Shown here: positions 44,414 through 53,667 of the stretch, in pieces | Position numbering within the stretch: position 1 is the first letter of the stretch | Layout: the number at the start of each line of letters is the position of its first letter | Source of the DNA: Cupriavidus respiraculi | Lineage (GTDB): Bacteria; Pseudomonadota; Gammaproteobacteria; Burkholderiales; Burkholderiaceae | Direction: 5' to 3' | Assembly (NCBI RefSeq): GCF_914271545.1 | Contig: NZ_CAJZAH010000008.1 | Coordinates: 62,001 to 126,000, forward strand | DNA: 64,000 nucleotides | Translations under genes and position numbers: made by a program | The notes under the pieces: generated by a model | The model's input: only the letters and a program-made list of their open reading frames with translations | The model's database searches: none | What the model was told of the DNA's origin: nothing

Positions 44414-47400
44414 TTAGATGCCAACGGCAGCTGCATCGATCTTGGTTCCCGACTTGATCATCTCGTAGACCAACGCCACCAGTGGTGCCATGGCCTGCTG
44501 GTCGTTCTTCATCACATGCTCGGCTAGGTCGGAATGCGAGGTCATTGCCCGTACGACAGCGGACTGGACTGTGCCCTTGATGTTGCCGCTCATGGCCACC
44601 TCGCGCGGGTTGTTCTCGATCTGAGCTATGGTGTTGGCGTCCTCGCGGGCGATATCGGCGATGTGGTTCACAAAGGCAACCTTGTCCGTGAGAGGCGTAG
44701 CCTCGCCGAAAATCGAGTTCAGGCGGGCAATCACCTGCCGCAGGTAGACCGGCAGCGCGGCCTGGCCATCGCCGCCGGGGCCCACTGGCTTGAGGATCCG
44801 ATCGTCCTCGTTGCCTTGGCCGGGGTCAGGTAGCTCCTTCGGTTTGATGTCGAAGCCGGTCAGCAGAAGTGCGGAGACATCGACCTGATCCGGCGGTATG
44901 CCTTCCAGACGTTTGGACAGTAGTCGCGCAAAGCTGGCGAAACCTTCGAGACTAGCATCACCGAATTCGATGGTCTGGGCGATGTAGGTGTAGAGGGTCC
45001 CAAACCGGGCCAGCCCAGACTTGAAGTTCAGTAACCCTTGGAGCGCATCGGCAGCTTCGTTGCGGCGGGCATCGGCGGCCTTCATGCCATGCTCATTGCC
45101 CTGGCCCTTGGCGGCCTCAAAAGCGGCCTCGGCCGACTGGATCTCGCCGCGCAGATTTTGTAGGCGATCGTTAAAGCGCTGGGTTGGCGCACTAGTCGCA
45201 GCGTAAAGCTCCTTGTGCTGCGCCTGCTCGCCTGCGGCGTAGGCCGCCGCCGACTTGAAGCGCACCGCAGTGAAGGCAGCCACCTCGGCCGGCGTGTAGA
45301 TACCGGCTTTTTCCAGCTCGGACTGGAGATCGTAGACTACATTGGCATCCTGGACGGTCTGGATGCGGGCACCAGCATCGTACTTGGCGAACGCGTCCAG
45401 CACTACCTGCGGGTCGTTTACGAAGTCGACGACGAAGGTGGTGTCTTTGCCCGGGGCGATGCGATTGAGACGGGAGAGCGTCTGGACGATCTCCACTGGA
45501 TTGGCGATCTTCTTGTCCAAATACATCGCGCACAGCTTGGGCTGGTCGAACCCCGTCTGGAACTTATTAGCTACGACCATCACCCGGAACTCCGGACGAT
45601 CGAACACCTTGCGCAGATCGGTGCCATACTGGCGCGGGTTCATGGCGCTTTCGGTGAACTGCTCATCATCCTGGGCGGCGAAGTGGTCGTCCCCCAAATT
45701 GTCGTCGGATGGGTGCTTGACCTCCTTGCCTGTCAGCGAACCGGAGAAGGCGACCAGGGCTCGGAAGGCATTGTGCTGCGGATGCGCCTGCGTGTACGCG
45801 TCGAACGCCCGCTTGTAGCGCACGGCTGCGGCACGCGAAGATGTCACGATCATTGCCTTGGCCGAGCCGCCCAGCAGTGGAGCGACGTTGGCGGCGAAGT
45901 GCTCGACGATGAATTCAACCTTCTGGGTGACGTTAGTCGCATGAAGCGAGAGCCACTTGGCCAGGGCGCGCTTGGCCGCCTTGCTGTCCACGCGCTTGCC
46001 GTCCTTGCTTGGCTCGGCCAGGTTAAACGCGGTCTTGTAGGGCAAGTAGCCCTGAAGCACATCCAGGATGAAGCCCTCCTCGATGGCCTGGCGCATCGGG
46101 TACTTGTGGAAGGAGATCGGCAAATTGTCCTTGCTCGCCTGCTGACTCGGGTCGGCTGGCCGGCCGAACAGGGTCATGGTGGCGTGCTTGGGAGTGGCAG
46201 TGAAGGCGAAGTAGCTGACGTTTTTCGGACGGACGCGCGAGGCCTGGATCTTCTCCAGTAGCTCCTCGACAGTCAGGCCTTCCATGGCATTGGCATCCCG
46301 GAGCGCCAGGGTAGCCTGAAGCTTCGAGGCGGCGGTGCCGGTCTGGCTGGTGTGGGCTTCGTCGATGATGACCGCGAAGTTGCGGTCAGCAAGCTTCCCG
46401 TTGGTAAGAATCTGCTCCATCGCGTAGGGGAAGGTCTGGATCGTGACCACGATGATGGGAGTCTGGCGCTCCAGCGCTTCAGCCAGTTCTGCCGACTTGC
46501 TCCTGCCGGTGTCCTTGTCGCCGATCGCGGCGATCATGTCGTGCTGGTGGTCGATCTGCTGGACGGCGTCCTGGAGTTGCTTGTCCAGCACGGTGCGGTC
46601 GGTGACCACGATGACAGAGTGGAACAGAGAATCGCCGTTGGCCGTGCGCAGCCGGATCAGGTCGTGTGCGGTCCAGGCGATGGTGCTGGTCTTGCCGCTG
46701 CCTGCCGAGTGCTCACACAGGTAGGGCTGGCCGGGGCCTTTGGCCTTGGCGTCGGCGATCATTCGGGTCACGGCGTCCCACTGGTGGAAGCGCGGGAAGA
46801 TCAGCGTCTCCTTCCTATGGTGATTGCCGGCCAGGTCGACCGCGTCCTTCTTCTCGGTGTAGACGAAGCTGTGGAAGATGCGCAGCCAATTGTCGCGCTG
46901 GCAGACTTGCTCCCAGAAGTAGGCCACCGGGTACTCCCCATCGGCGCGCAGTGGGTTGCCGGCATGGCCGTCCCGGCCCAAGTTGAAGGGCAGGAAGTAA
47001 GTGTCGGCGCCGGCCAGTTTGGTCGCCATTCGTATGTCGCTATCCGACATCGCGAAATGGACGACTGCGCCGCGCTTGAAGGTGAGCAGCGGCTCGACGC
47101 GACGGGAGGTCGGATCCACCGGCAGTCGGTCGTTCTTGTACTGTTCCACGGCCGCGCCCGCGAACTGGGTGAAGTCGGTCTTGACCTCCGCCGTGGCCAC
47201 CGGGATGCCATTGATGAAGAAGACCAGGTCGATGGCCAGTTGGCTGCCGGGGCGGTACTTCAACTGCGGCACCACACGCAGACGGTTAGCCCCGTAGCGC
47301 TCCCAGGCAGATGGGTCGCGCTTGTCCTCGGGCAGGCCCTCGCTCAGGCTGATCTCGCCCACACCGGCCAGCTTGATGCCGCGGCGCAGGACGTGGACCG

Positions 47401-47659
47401 TGCCTTCCTTGTTCAGGGCCTGGGCCAGGCGGTCCATGAGGGTGCCCGTGGCCTTGTCACCGTTGCCCGCCACCAGCTTCTCCCACCTAGACGGCTGTGT
47501 GGCCTTAATCCACGCGACTAGGTCCTCTGGGTAGAGGGCGTGGTTCTGATCATAGCCGGAAGTCTCGCCCACCAGCCAGCCGCGCGCGGCGAGCTGCTGG
47601 ACGATGTAGGCCTCAAAGTACTTCTCGCGGTGAGCGGTGTCGGTAAAGGCGGGGTGCAT
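44414..47659 (-). CDS. hsdR: Type I restriction enzyme R subunit HsdR
   Basis: Motor and nuclease subunit that translocates and cuts unmodified DNA. The 1081 residues have the N-terminal PD-(D/E)XK nuclease (Asp144 in LAIDLVFF, Glu158-Val-Lys160 in TAEVK), then two RecA-like helicase domains with Walker A at about 320 (AGSGKTSTIAW) and DEAH at 433-436, SYFAFTATPKH and the late VANKFQTGFDQPKLCAMYLDKK motif. All key residues are present. It starts 9 bp after the hsdS stop and is the last gene of the minus-strand operon hsdM-hsdS-hsdR. Confidence 0.96.
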   Translation of the reverse strand: MHPAFTDTAHREKYFEAYIVQQLAARGWLVGETSGYDQNHALYPEDLVAWIKATQPSRWEKLVAGNGDKATGTLMDRLAQALNKEGTVHVLRRGIKLAGVGEISLSEGLPEDKRDPSAWERYGANRLRVVPQLKYRPGSQLAIDLVFFINGIPVATAEVKTDFTQFAGAAVEQYKNDRLPVDPTSRRVEPLLTFKRGAVVHFAMSDSDIRMATKLAGADTYFLPFNLGRDGHAGNPLRADGEYPVAYFWEQVCQRDNWLRIFHSFVYTEKKDAVDLAGNHHRKETLIFPRFHQWDAVTRMIADAKAKGPGQPYLCEHSAGSGKTSTIAWTAHDLIRLRTANGDSLFHSVIVVTDRTVLDKQLQDAVQQIDHQHDMIAAIGDKDTGRSKSAELAEALERQTPIIVVTIQTFPYAMEQILTNGKLADRNFAVIIDEAHTSQTGTAASKLQATLALRDANAMEGLTVEELLEKIQASRVRPKNVSYFAFTATPKHATMTLFGRPADPSQQASKDNLPISFHKYPMRQAIEEGFILDVLQGYLPYKTAFNLAEPSKDGKRVDSKAAKRALAKWLSLHATNVTQKVEFIVEHFAANVAPLLGGSAKAMIVTSSRAAAVRYKRAFDAYTQAHPQHNAFRALVAFSGSLTGKEVKHPSDDNLGDDHFAAQDDEQFTESAMNPRQYGTDLRKVFDRPEFRVMVVANKFQTGFDQPKLCAMYLDKKIANPVEIVQTLSRLNRIAPGKDTTFVVDFVNDPQVVLDAFAKYDAGARIQTVQDANVVYDLQSELEKAGIYTPAEVAAFTAVRFKSAAAYAAGEQAQHKELYAATSAPTQRFNDRLQNLRGEIQSAEAAFEAAKGQGNEHGMKAADARRNEAADALQGLLNFKSGLARFGTLYTYIAQTIEFGDASLEGFASFARLLSKRLEGIPPDQVDVSALLLTGFDIKPKELPDPGQGNEDDRILKPVGPGGDGQAALPVYLRQVIARLNSIFGEATPLTDKVAFVNHIADIAREDANTIAQIENNPREVAMSGNIKGTVQSAVVRAMTSHSDLAEHVMKNDQQAMAPLVALVYEMIKSGTKIDAAAVGI

Positions 47660-47668
47660 GGCTGGTCC

Positions 47669-48976
47669 TTATGCCGCGTCTCGGAGGTCAATTTTGCCGG
47701 TGACGGCTGCAGTGATGAGGGCGGTGCGGTGCTCGCGCAGCAATTCGATCGAGCGCTCGGTCTTGGCGATCAAGGTATCGATGCGAGCGGTAGCACGGTC
47801 TAGGTAGGCGACGATGGCGCGCTGCTCTGGAAGAGGAGGCATGGCGATCATCTGGGCCTTAAGCCATTCATCCTGAACGCGCTTCTGGCCAGCAGATCCT
47901 TCCATGTGGCCCTCGGCATAAGAACGGAACCCAGTCGCAGAGAATAGCCACCAGGAAAACTTGCCATCGGTACCTGGCGATGGCCGCAGAACGATGAGCT
48001 CCGTTGTGCCAAAGCCGATTCCACCGACCAGCCCTTCTACGCTGGCGCCTTTCCCGTTTTCGAAGCAAGGGGTGATCTTCGCAATGACGGTGTCTCCGTT
48101 CGCGAAATATGAGTAACCGGATTCAACCTCACCAATCGGCCGTACCCGCGTAAGGTCCAGCTCGCCGCGTTCGCTGATTGCCTCCATTGGCAAAAAGGAA
48201 ACTTCCTCGTCGCGGGAGCGCCTAGCGATCTCCCTCTTGGATGGATTGAACGTTAAGAAGCGGCGGGCAGCGCCAATGGTCCAGCTCGCCGGCACCTCCC
48301 CCAGCCACTCGACCCCGCTATCCTTCATCGGCACGCCCGCATCCAGCCCCTTGGTCACGGCGTGCGTGATCAGGGCCTGGCGCTTCTCGCGCAGCAGCTC
48401 GATAAAGCGGGTCTTCTTGGCGACAAGGCCGTCGATGCGGGCGGTGGCGTAGTCGAGGTAGGAGGCGATCAACTCCATTTCGTCATCTGGTGGGACGACA
48501 ACAGGAAGGCGCTTGAGATCCGCGAACTTCATGGATTGCCGAATGCCACCGCCGATCCCATAGAACACCTTGGTTGTGTCGTACGAGCGCATCAGGTACT
48601 CAAAGAAGCGCGAATTGGCATGAGGGCGGACGGTGACGTAAGCGGAGGTGATGATGCCGCGCTCCTGGGCTCGGGCGGATCGCAAGCTAGTCTGGTCGTT
48701 TTGAAGATCGGTAAGCCGAAAGACGATGTCGTTGGCCTCGATGACGTTGTAGCCCTCGAAGCTGGCTGGAGTCAGGCCATTCAGGCGATCAATGTCCTTT
48801 CGGACCAAGCGGCCGTAGCTCAACGACAGCAGATTGCGCTCCTTCATGCCGGCATTCGGATGATCGACCTCTTCCGCAAACGAGTAGAAAGGCTGCGTCG
48901 ACCAGTGAGCGGGAATTTCTCCTACCCACTCAATGCCGGAGTACTTCATAGGATGATTACTTTGCGCTGGTGTCAT
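47669..48976 (-). CDS. hsdS: Type I restriction enzyme specificity subunit HsdS
   Basis: Determines the bipartite DNA target of the type I system. The 435 residues show the usual two-fold plan: SGIEWVGEIPAHW opens the first half and SGVEWLGEVPASW the second. Each target-recognition domain is followed by a conserved helical spacer (YLDYATARIDGLVAKK and YLDRATARIDTLIAKT). The recognition sequence cannot be predicted from here. The start overlaps the hsdM stop by 4 nt. Confidence 0.95.
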   Translation of the reverse strand: MTPAQSNHPMKYSGIEWVGEIPAHWSTQPFYSFAEEVDHPNAGMKERNLLSLSYGRLVRKDIDRLNGLTPASFEGYNVIEANDIVFRLTDLQNDQTSLRSARAQERGIITSAYVTVRPHANSRFFEYLMRSYDTTKVFYGIGGGIRQSMKFADLKRLPVVVPPDDEMELIASYLDYATARIDGLVAKKTRFIELLREKRQALITHAVTKGLDAGVPMKDSGVEWLGEVPASWTIGAARRFLTFNPSKREIARRSRDEEVSFLPMEAISERGELDLTRVRPIGEVESGYSYFANGDTVIAKITPCFENGKGASVEGLVGGIGFGTTELIVLRPSPGTDGKFSWWLFSATGFRSYAEGHMEGSAGQKRVQDEWLKAQMIAMPPLPEQRAIVAYLDRATARIDTLIAKTERSIELLREHRTALITAAVTGKIDLRDAA

Positions 48977-51024
48977 TTCGCCACCTCATCCAATAGCGCT
49001 GCAATTTCCGCTTCTACCGCCTTGAGCTCAGCATCGATCTCGTGGAGGTCGCGTGGCGGCACATACTTGTAGAAGTAGCGGTTGAAATTGATCTCGTAGC
49101 CGACCTTGCCGACCTTGCCATCGCGTTCGTCGGTGTAATTGGTATCCACCCAGGCATCCGGAACATGAGGAAGCACTTCGGCCGCCATGTAGGCGTCGAT
49201 AGCCTGGCCAAGCGGCACGCTCTCGAAGTCCTCCAGCTCCTTGTCCGCCATTTGCTTGCCATCAACTTCCACGATAGGCGCGTCCGGGTCGCGCACGCAG
49301 AGTGCATTTTCCAGAGCGGTTGCCAGCGGCTTGGCGACCTTGCCCAGGCCGGCCTTCTTGGCGGCGGCTGGGAGAGAGTCCAGCCAGGTATAGGGGTAAC
49401 TTTCGCCCAAGTGTTGGCGCAACAGGGCCAGCCAACCCGCCTGCTCCGCTTCATCCAGCTTTGCAAAGGCCTTGGCGGACTGCAAGGCGGTCAAGGTGTC
49501 TTCGGTGACGTGGACAGCGAGGCGCAGCGGGCGCTGGACCTTGATGCGGCGGTAGCCGAAATCGCGGTAGTCCACGATGCGGATGTTCTCGCCTGTCTCG
49601 AAGTCGGCGTAGAGGCGGGCAATGACTTGGATCTGATCATCGCTGATGAAGCGGCGTTTGTTGCCCTCGGACTTGCGCATCGGGCTGTGGAGGCCAGTGG
49701 CGTCGATCAGTTGGACCTTGCCCTTGCGCGCATCCGGCTTCTTGTTGGTCAGCAGCCAAATATAGGTGCCGATACCCGTGCGGAAAAAGATATCGGTGGG
49801 CAGGGCGACGATGGCCTCGATGTAGTCGTTCTCGAGTAGCCAGCGGCGGATCTCGCTCTCACCCTGGCCGGCGTTGCCGGTGAACAGCGGCGATCCGGAC
49901 AGAATAATGGCCGCGCGCCCGCCGCCTTTGGCGGGGCGTTCAAGCTTGTCGACTAGGTGTTGGACGAAGAGCATCGAGCCATCCGACACTCGCGGCGTGC
50001 CGGCGCCGAAACGGCCCTCGAAGCCCTTCTCCTTGGCCTCGCGCTCGACAAACGCCTGATCCTTCTCCCACTTCTTGCCGAAAGGTGGATTGGAGAGGCA
50101 ATAGTGAAAGTGCTTGCCGGAGAAGGCGTCCTGGGAAAGCGTGGACTTGGGACCAGCGATATTGGCTGACAGATCGCGGGAGGGCTCGGTTTCCAGGCGG
50201 CGCAGCAGCATATTCGCCAGTGCAACGGCGTGGGTCTCCGGTTCCAACTCTTGGCCGAAAGGAATCAGCACAGGCGGGGCCTTACCTTGGGCACTGAACC
50301 CGTCGACGTGGTTCATCGCGTCGGTCAGAAAGCCTCCGGTACCACATGTTGGGTCGTAGAGGGTACGGATCAGGCCAGGGTTGTTGCGGAATAGCTCGTC
50401 GTCCGGATCCAGAAGCAGGGTGGTGGCTAGGTGGACGACGTCGCGCGGGGTCATAAAGTCTTCGGCCGCCTCGTTGACCTCGGCACCGAAGCGGCGGATC
50501 AGGTGTTCGTAGATGTTGGACATCACCCGGTCCGGAACAACATCCGGATGCAGGTCGGTGTTGGCGAAGTTCTGGCAGATTTTGAACAGGATGTCCGCGC
50601 GGGCTAAGCGGGCGATCGTGTCCGAAAAGTTGAACTGCTCGAAGATGACGCGGGCGTTGTCCGAGAAGCCAGCGACATAGGCCTCAAGGTTGGCCTTGGT
50701 TTTGGTAGCGCCCAAGGTGTTCAGCGCGTACAGCGACGTGTTGTAGAACGGCAGCTTTGCCGTCTGGCGCAGGATGAGGTCGATATCGAGGCCCTTGTCC
50801 TTGAACTTCTCGTGGGCTTGGCGGACCGCGTCGCGAGTGGGCTCGAGTACGCACTCCAGGCGGCGAAGCAGCGTGAACGGAAGGATGATCTTGCCAAAAT
50901 CAATGTGCTTAAAGTCGCCCCACAAGTCCTCAGCGTTCTTCCAGATGAATGCGGACAGAGTGGTGTCGGAGGCCTTCGTGGTCTCCATGGAGGGGGCTGA
51001 GTTGATAGCTTGCTGATCGTTCAT
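48973..51024 (-). CDS. hsdM: Type I restriction-modification methyltransferase HsdM
   Basis: N6-adenine methyltransferase subunit. The 683 residues have the helical HsdM N-domain (AFIWKNAEDLWGDFKHIDFG), the AdoMet motif DPTCGTGGF (about 224-232), the catalytic NPPF at 312-315 and a C-terminal coil for HsdS binding (EIDAELKAVEAEIAALLDE). The start is ATG 51024 (MNDQQAINSAP), set by AAAAAGGCGAC upstream; a longer frame exists but has no family sequence. It is the first gene of the hsd operon. Confidence 0.95.
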   Translation of the reverse strand: MNDQQAINSAPSMETTKASDTTLSAFIWKNAEDLWGDFKHIDFGKIILPFTLLRRLECVLEPTRDAVRQAHEKFKDKGLDIDLILRQTAKLPFYNTSLYALNTLGATKTKANLEAYVAGFSDNARVIFEQFNFSDTIARLARADILFKICQNFANTDLHPDVVPDRVMSNIYEHLIRRFGAEVNEAAEDFMTPRDVVHLATTLLLDPDDELFRNNPGLIRTLYDPTCGTGGFLTDAMNHVDGFSAQGKAPPVLIPFGQELEPETHAVALANMLLRRLETEPSRDLSANIAGPKSTLSQDAFSGKHFHYCLSNPPFGKKWEKDQAFVEREAKEKGFEGRFGAGTPRVSDGSMLFVQHLVDKLERPAKGGGRAAIILSGSPLFTGNAGQGESEIRRWLLENDYIEAIVALPTDIFFRTGIGTYIWLLTNKKPDARKGKVQLIDATGLHSPMRKSEGNKRRFISDDQIQVIARLYADFETGENIRIVDYRDFGYRRIKVQRPLRLAVHVTEDTLTALQSAKAFAKLDEAEQAGWLALLRQHLGESYPYTWLDSLPAAAKKAGLGKVAKPLATALENALCVRDPDAPIVEVDGKQMADKELEDFESVPLGQAIDAYMAAEVLPHVPDAWVDTNYTDERDGKVGKVGYEINFNRYFYKYVPPRDLHEIDAELKAVEAEIAALLDEVAK

Positions 51025-51405
51025 GTCGCCTTTTTGATGCGCGGAATTAGTCTTCGCTGAGCGGGATTGGCCAAGTTGGTTCACCTTCTGCAACGGCGTA
51101 TCCCGATTGAGCAAGGAACTTGCTCAAGGTGCGCCGTTCGGGTAGTGCATTTTAATTCACTTGCAACCTTATTGATGACTCCGCGAAAAGGCGGAATTTT
51201 AATGCCTGAGAGACTTACATAGTGGGCCGCAACATAAACACGCACGACGCCAAGCGTTCGGTGAGTCAAGCGCTTGATAGCAGCCGCTCGGTCGCAAGTC
51301 TTCTTTGTCCGGTAAGGGTCGGTAGTCGCCTCTGACGCAGGCAAGTCTCCCGCGCAGACGATCCGAGGACCGAGACCGACTAGAAGCGGTCGGCCGACAC
51401 GGTCC
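51025..51405. other. Upstream region of the hsd operon
   Basis: 381 bases that should hold the hsdM promoter on minus. I find no convincing -35/-10 pair by eye and no gene that I can support. Confidence 0.5.
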
Positions 51406-51663
51406 CTAAGTGGAGGCAGAGTCGTTCCTCTGGGGTGGGGGCCGGACACCTGCTTCAGAGGTTTCCCCTTCGGTGACGCTGTGGGGGTGCGCAAGCATCC
51501 GGTGTTCGATCCTGGGGTGCCAGATACGCTTATTTCCATTGGCGTTGAGCAATGACGTAGAAGCCTTACGGAAGTAGTAGTCTTCCCCAGTAACCCGAAT
51601 CAGTTCTACGTAAGGCTTGAAATACGGCGCAACGGTAACGATGGTGTCGTCCGGAGAAATCAT
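51406..51663 (-). CDS. Possible small hypothetical protein downstream of darT
   Basis: An 85-residue frame (MISPDDTIVTVAPYFKPYVE opening, then VTGEDYYFRKAS). The first half looks like a natural protein; the last 25 residues are low in complexity. It lies 138 bp downstream of the DarT-like gene on the same strand, so it could be a partner. It is not similar to the DarG macrodomain antitoxin. No function is assigned. Confidence 0.4.
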   Translation of the reverse strand: MISPDDTIVTVAPYFKPYVELIRVTGEDYYFRKASTSLLNANGNKRIWHPRIEHRMLAHPHSVTEGETSEAGVRPPPQRNDSAST

Positions 51664-51801
51664 TGCCTTTGTGCGTTTAAGGGATCGGCTGCGTGGGGAA
51701 CCACGCCTCCTATGGCGCACGGCGGCACTGCCGATCGAGATGCCCGCGATACCACCGAGATTTTCGCGGTGCTGCGAATGGCGGAAGGTGTCAGGAAGAG
51801 G

Positions 51802-52470
51802 CTAATCGAACGGGTGTACTTCAACCGTCCGCTGCGGGCCGGGTATCGCGTTGAGAAGATCCTGAACGGGCTCAACCCACTTCTGACCGCCGACAATGGC
51901 CGAGACAATGTAGGTTGGCGCGATGCTTTCCAGCACCTGAACCTCGGCTTCCGGATCCGTGGGCCAGCTTGCGGCCATGCCACCTCTCTCTGCGTCGCTT
52001 CCTGCAAACATCTCACCAAATGCCCAAGGACCGCCGCGAAACCCGCGGCAATCCTTGATCTCTTTGGTGGCGGCATTCGTCCAGCAAAACAGGCAGTCGC
52101 GTTCCCACAGGATCGCCGATGACAGAACCAGGACCACCCAGTCCGAGTGTCCACTCGCGTGACGCTTCAGTCTGAAAAGCGCCTCGCTCACCCGGGACAC
52201 AGAAACAGAGATCGCGCCGTACTTTTCGTCAAGCCGATCTTCCGCGCTTACGTAAGCGGCGTGCTGATCAGCCACTAGTTGCAACCTGGATTTGAGTCCG
52301 TGGTTGACGATCCCAGGAAGGTTTGTAAGCTGCGTGAAGTGACCGAGATACTGCACTCCGCGCTCGAGCGCGATGGCTCTAATTCTGTTCCGGTAGTTTG
52401 TTGCCACAAACGCATTCCTTGCTTTCTTAAAGCCGAAGATGGGCGCGTGGGAACACCCTGCCGTAGGCAT
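51802..52470 (-). CDS. DarT-family DNA ADP-ribosyltransferase toxin
   Basis: DarT enzymes (DUF4433 family) attach ADP-ribose to bases in single-stranded DNA and serve as toxins or anti-phage effectors. The 222-residue protein has the family opening YLGHFTQLTNLPGIVNHGL (about 41-59), the AISVSVSR segment (86-93), WVVLVLSSAIL and FCWTNAATKE (about 111-137), and the C-terminal TDPEAEVQVLESI motif, where Glu176 corresponds to the family's catalytic Glu region. About 35 residues ahead of the fold are extra, so the start may be further in. No macrodomain DarG antitoxin is next to it. It sits between the hsd operon and the right att site, on the same strand as hsd. Confidence 0.75.
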   Translation of the reverse strand: MPTAGCSHAPIFGFKKARNAFVATNYRNRIRAIALERGVQYLGHFTQLTNLPGIVNHGLKSRLQLVADQHAAYVSAEDRLDEKYGAISVSVSRVSEALFRLKRHASGHSDWVVLVLSSAILWERDCLFCWTNAATKEIKDCRGFRGGPWAFGEMFAGSDAERGGMAASWPTDPEAEVQVLESIAPTYIVSAIVGGQKWVEPVQDLLNAIPGPQRTVEVHPFD

Positions 52471-53326
<856 letters not shown>

Positions 53327-53372
53327 ATTTGTAATCATCAGGTGGCGGGTTCGAGTCCTGCAGCCGGCACCA
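53327..53372 (+). repeat. attR: partial tRNA-Thr copy, right island boundary
   Basis: Identical over 46 bp to the 3' part of tRNA-Thr (40025-40070). It lacks the 5' half, so it is not a functional tRNA; it marks the right end of the island. Confidence 0.92.
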
Positions 53373-53405
53373 GATTCCCTTCCAACGCTTCCGAGCGTTG
53401 CCTAG

Positions 53406-53439
53406 AAAACCCCGCGCAGCCTTGCTCCGCGGGGTTTTT
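53406..53439 (+). terminator. Terminator after attR
   Basis: An 11-bp stem (53406-53416 with 53428-53438) and a T-run. Being 34 bp past the tRNA 3' end copy, it is probably the original terminator of the tRNA-Thr gene, displaced by the island. Confidence 0.8.
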
Positions 53440-53667
53440 GTTTGCAACGTAGCCAAGCCATGTCGCATCGCACAAAGTCACCAAGCGCAGAAGTGGGTGA
53501 TTTCCCAAGTTGTAACTTATCGTAACTTGTGATGGAATCGAAAGATCGCTCTTCTGTCGGCCCTTGAGCAGCAACGGTCAGGGGCGGAATAGCGCCGGTA
53601 GGGGACAGTGTTCTGTCGAATAGCGGTAACCCGTCCGCCGGGACGTCATAGATTATGTAGAAGACAG
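53440..53667 (+). promoter_or_regulatory. Upstream region of the ankyrin-sigma operon
   Basis: 228 bases ahead of the sigma gene. They contain a CAAGTT/AACTTG inverted pair (53506-53511, 53524-53529) with an inner repeated GTAACTT, which could be an operator. No clear sigma-70 promoter is seen by eye. Confidence 0.35.

Noticed and set aside
53327-53372. Possible second tRNA-Thr gene
   Set aside because: Only the 3' 46 bases are present; the acceptor 5' strand and D arm are missing, so it is an att copy, not a tRNA gene.
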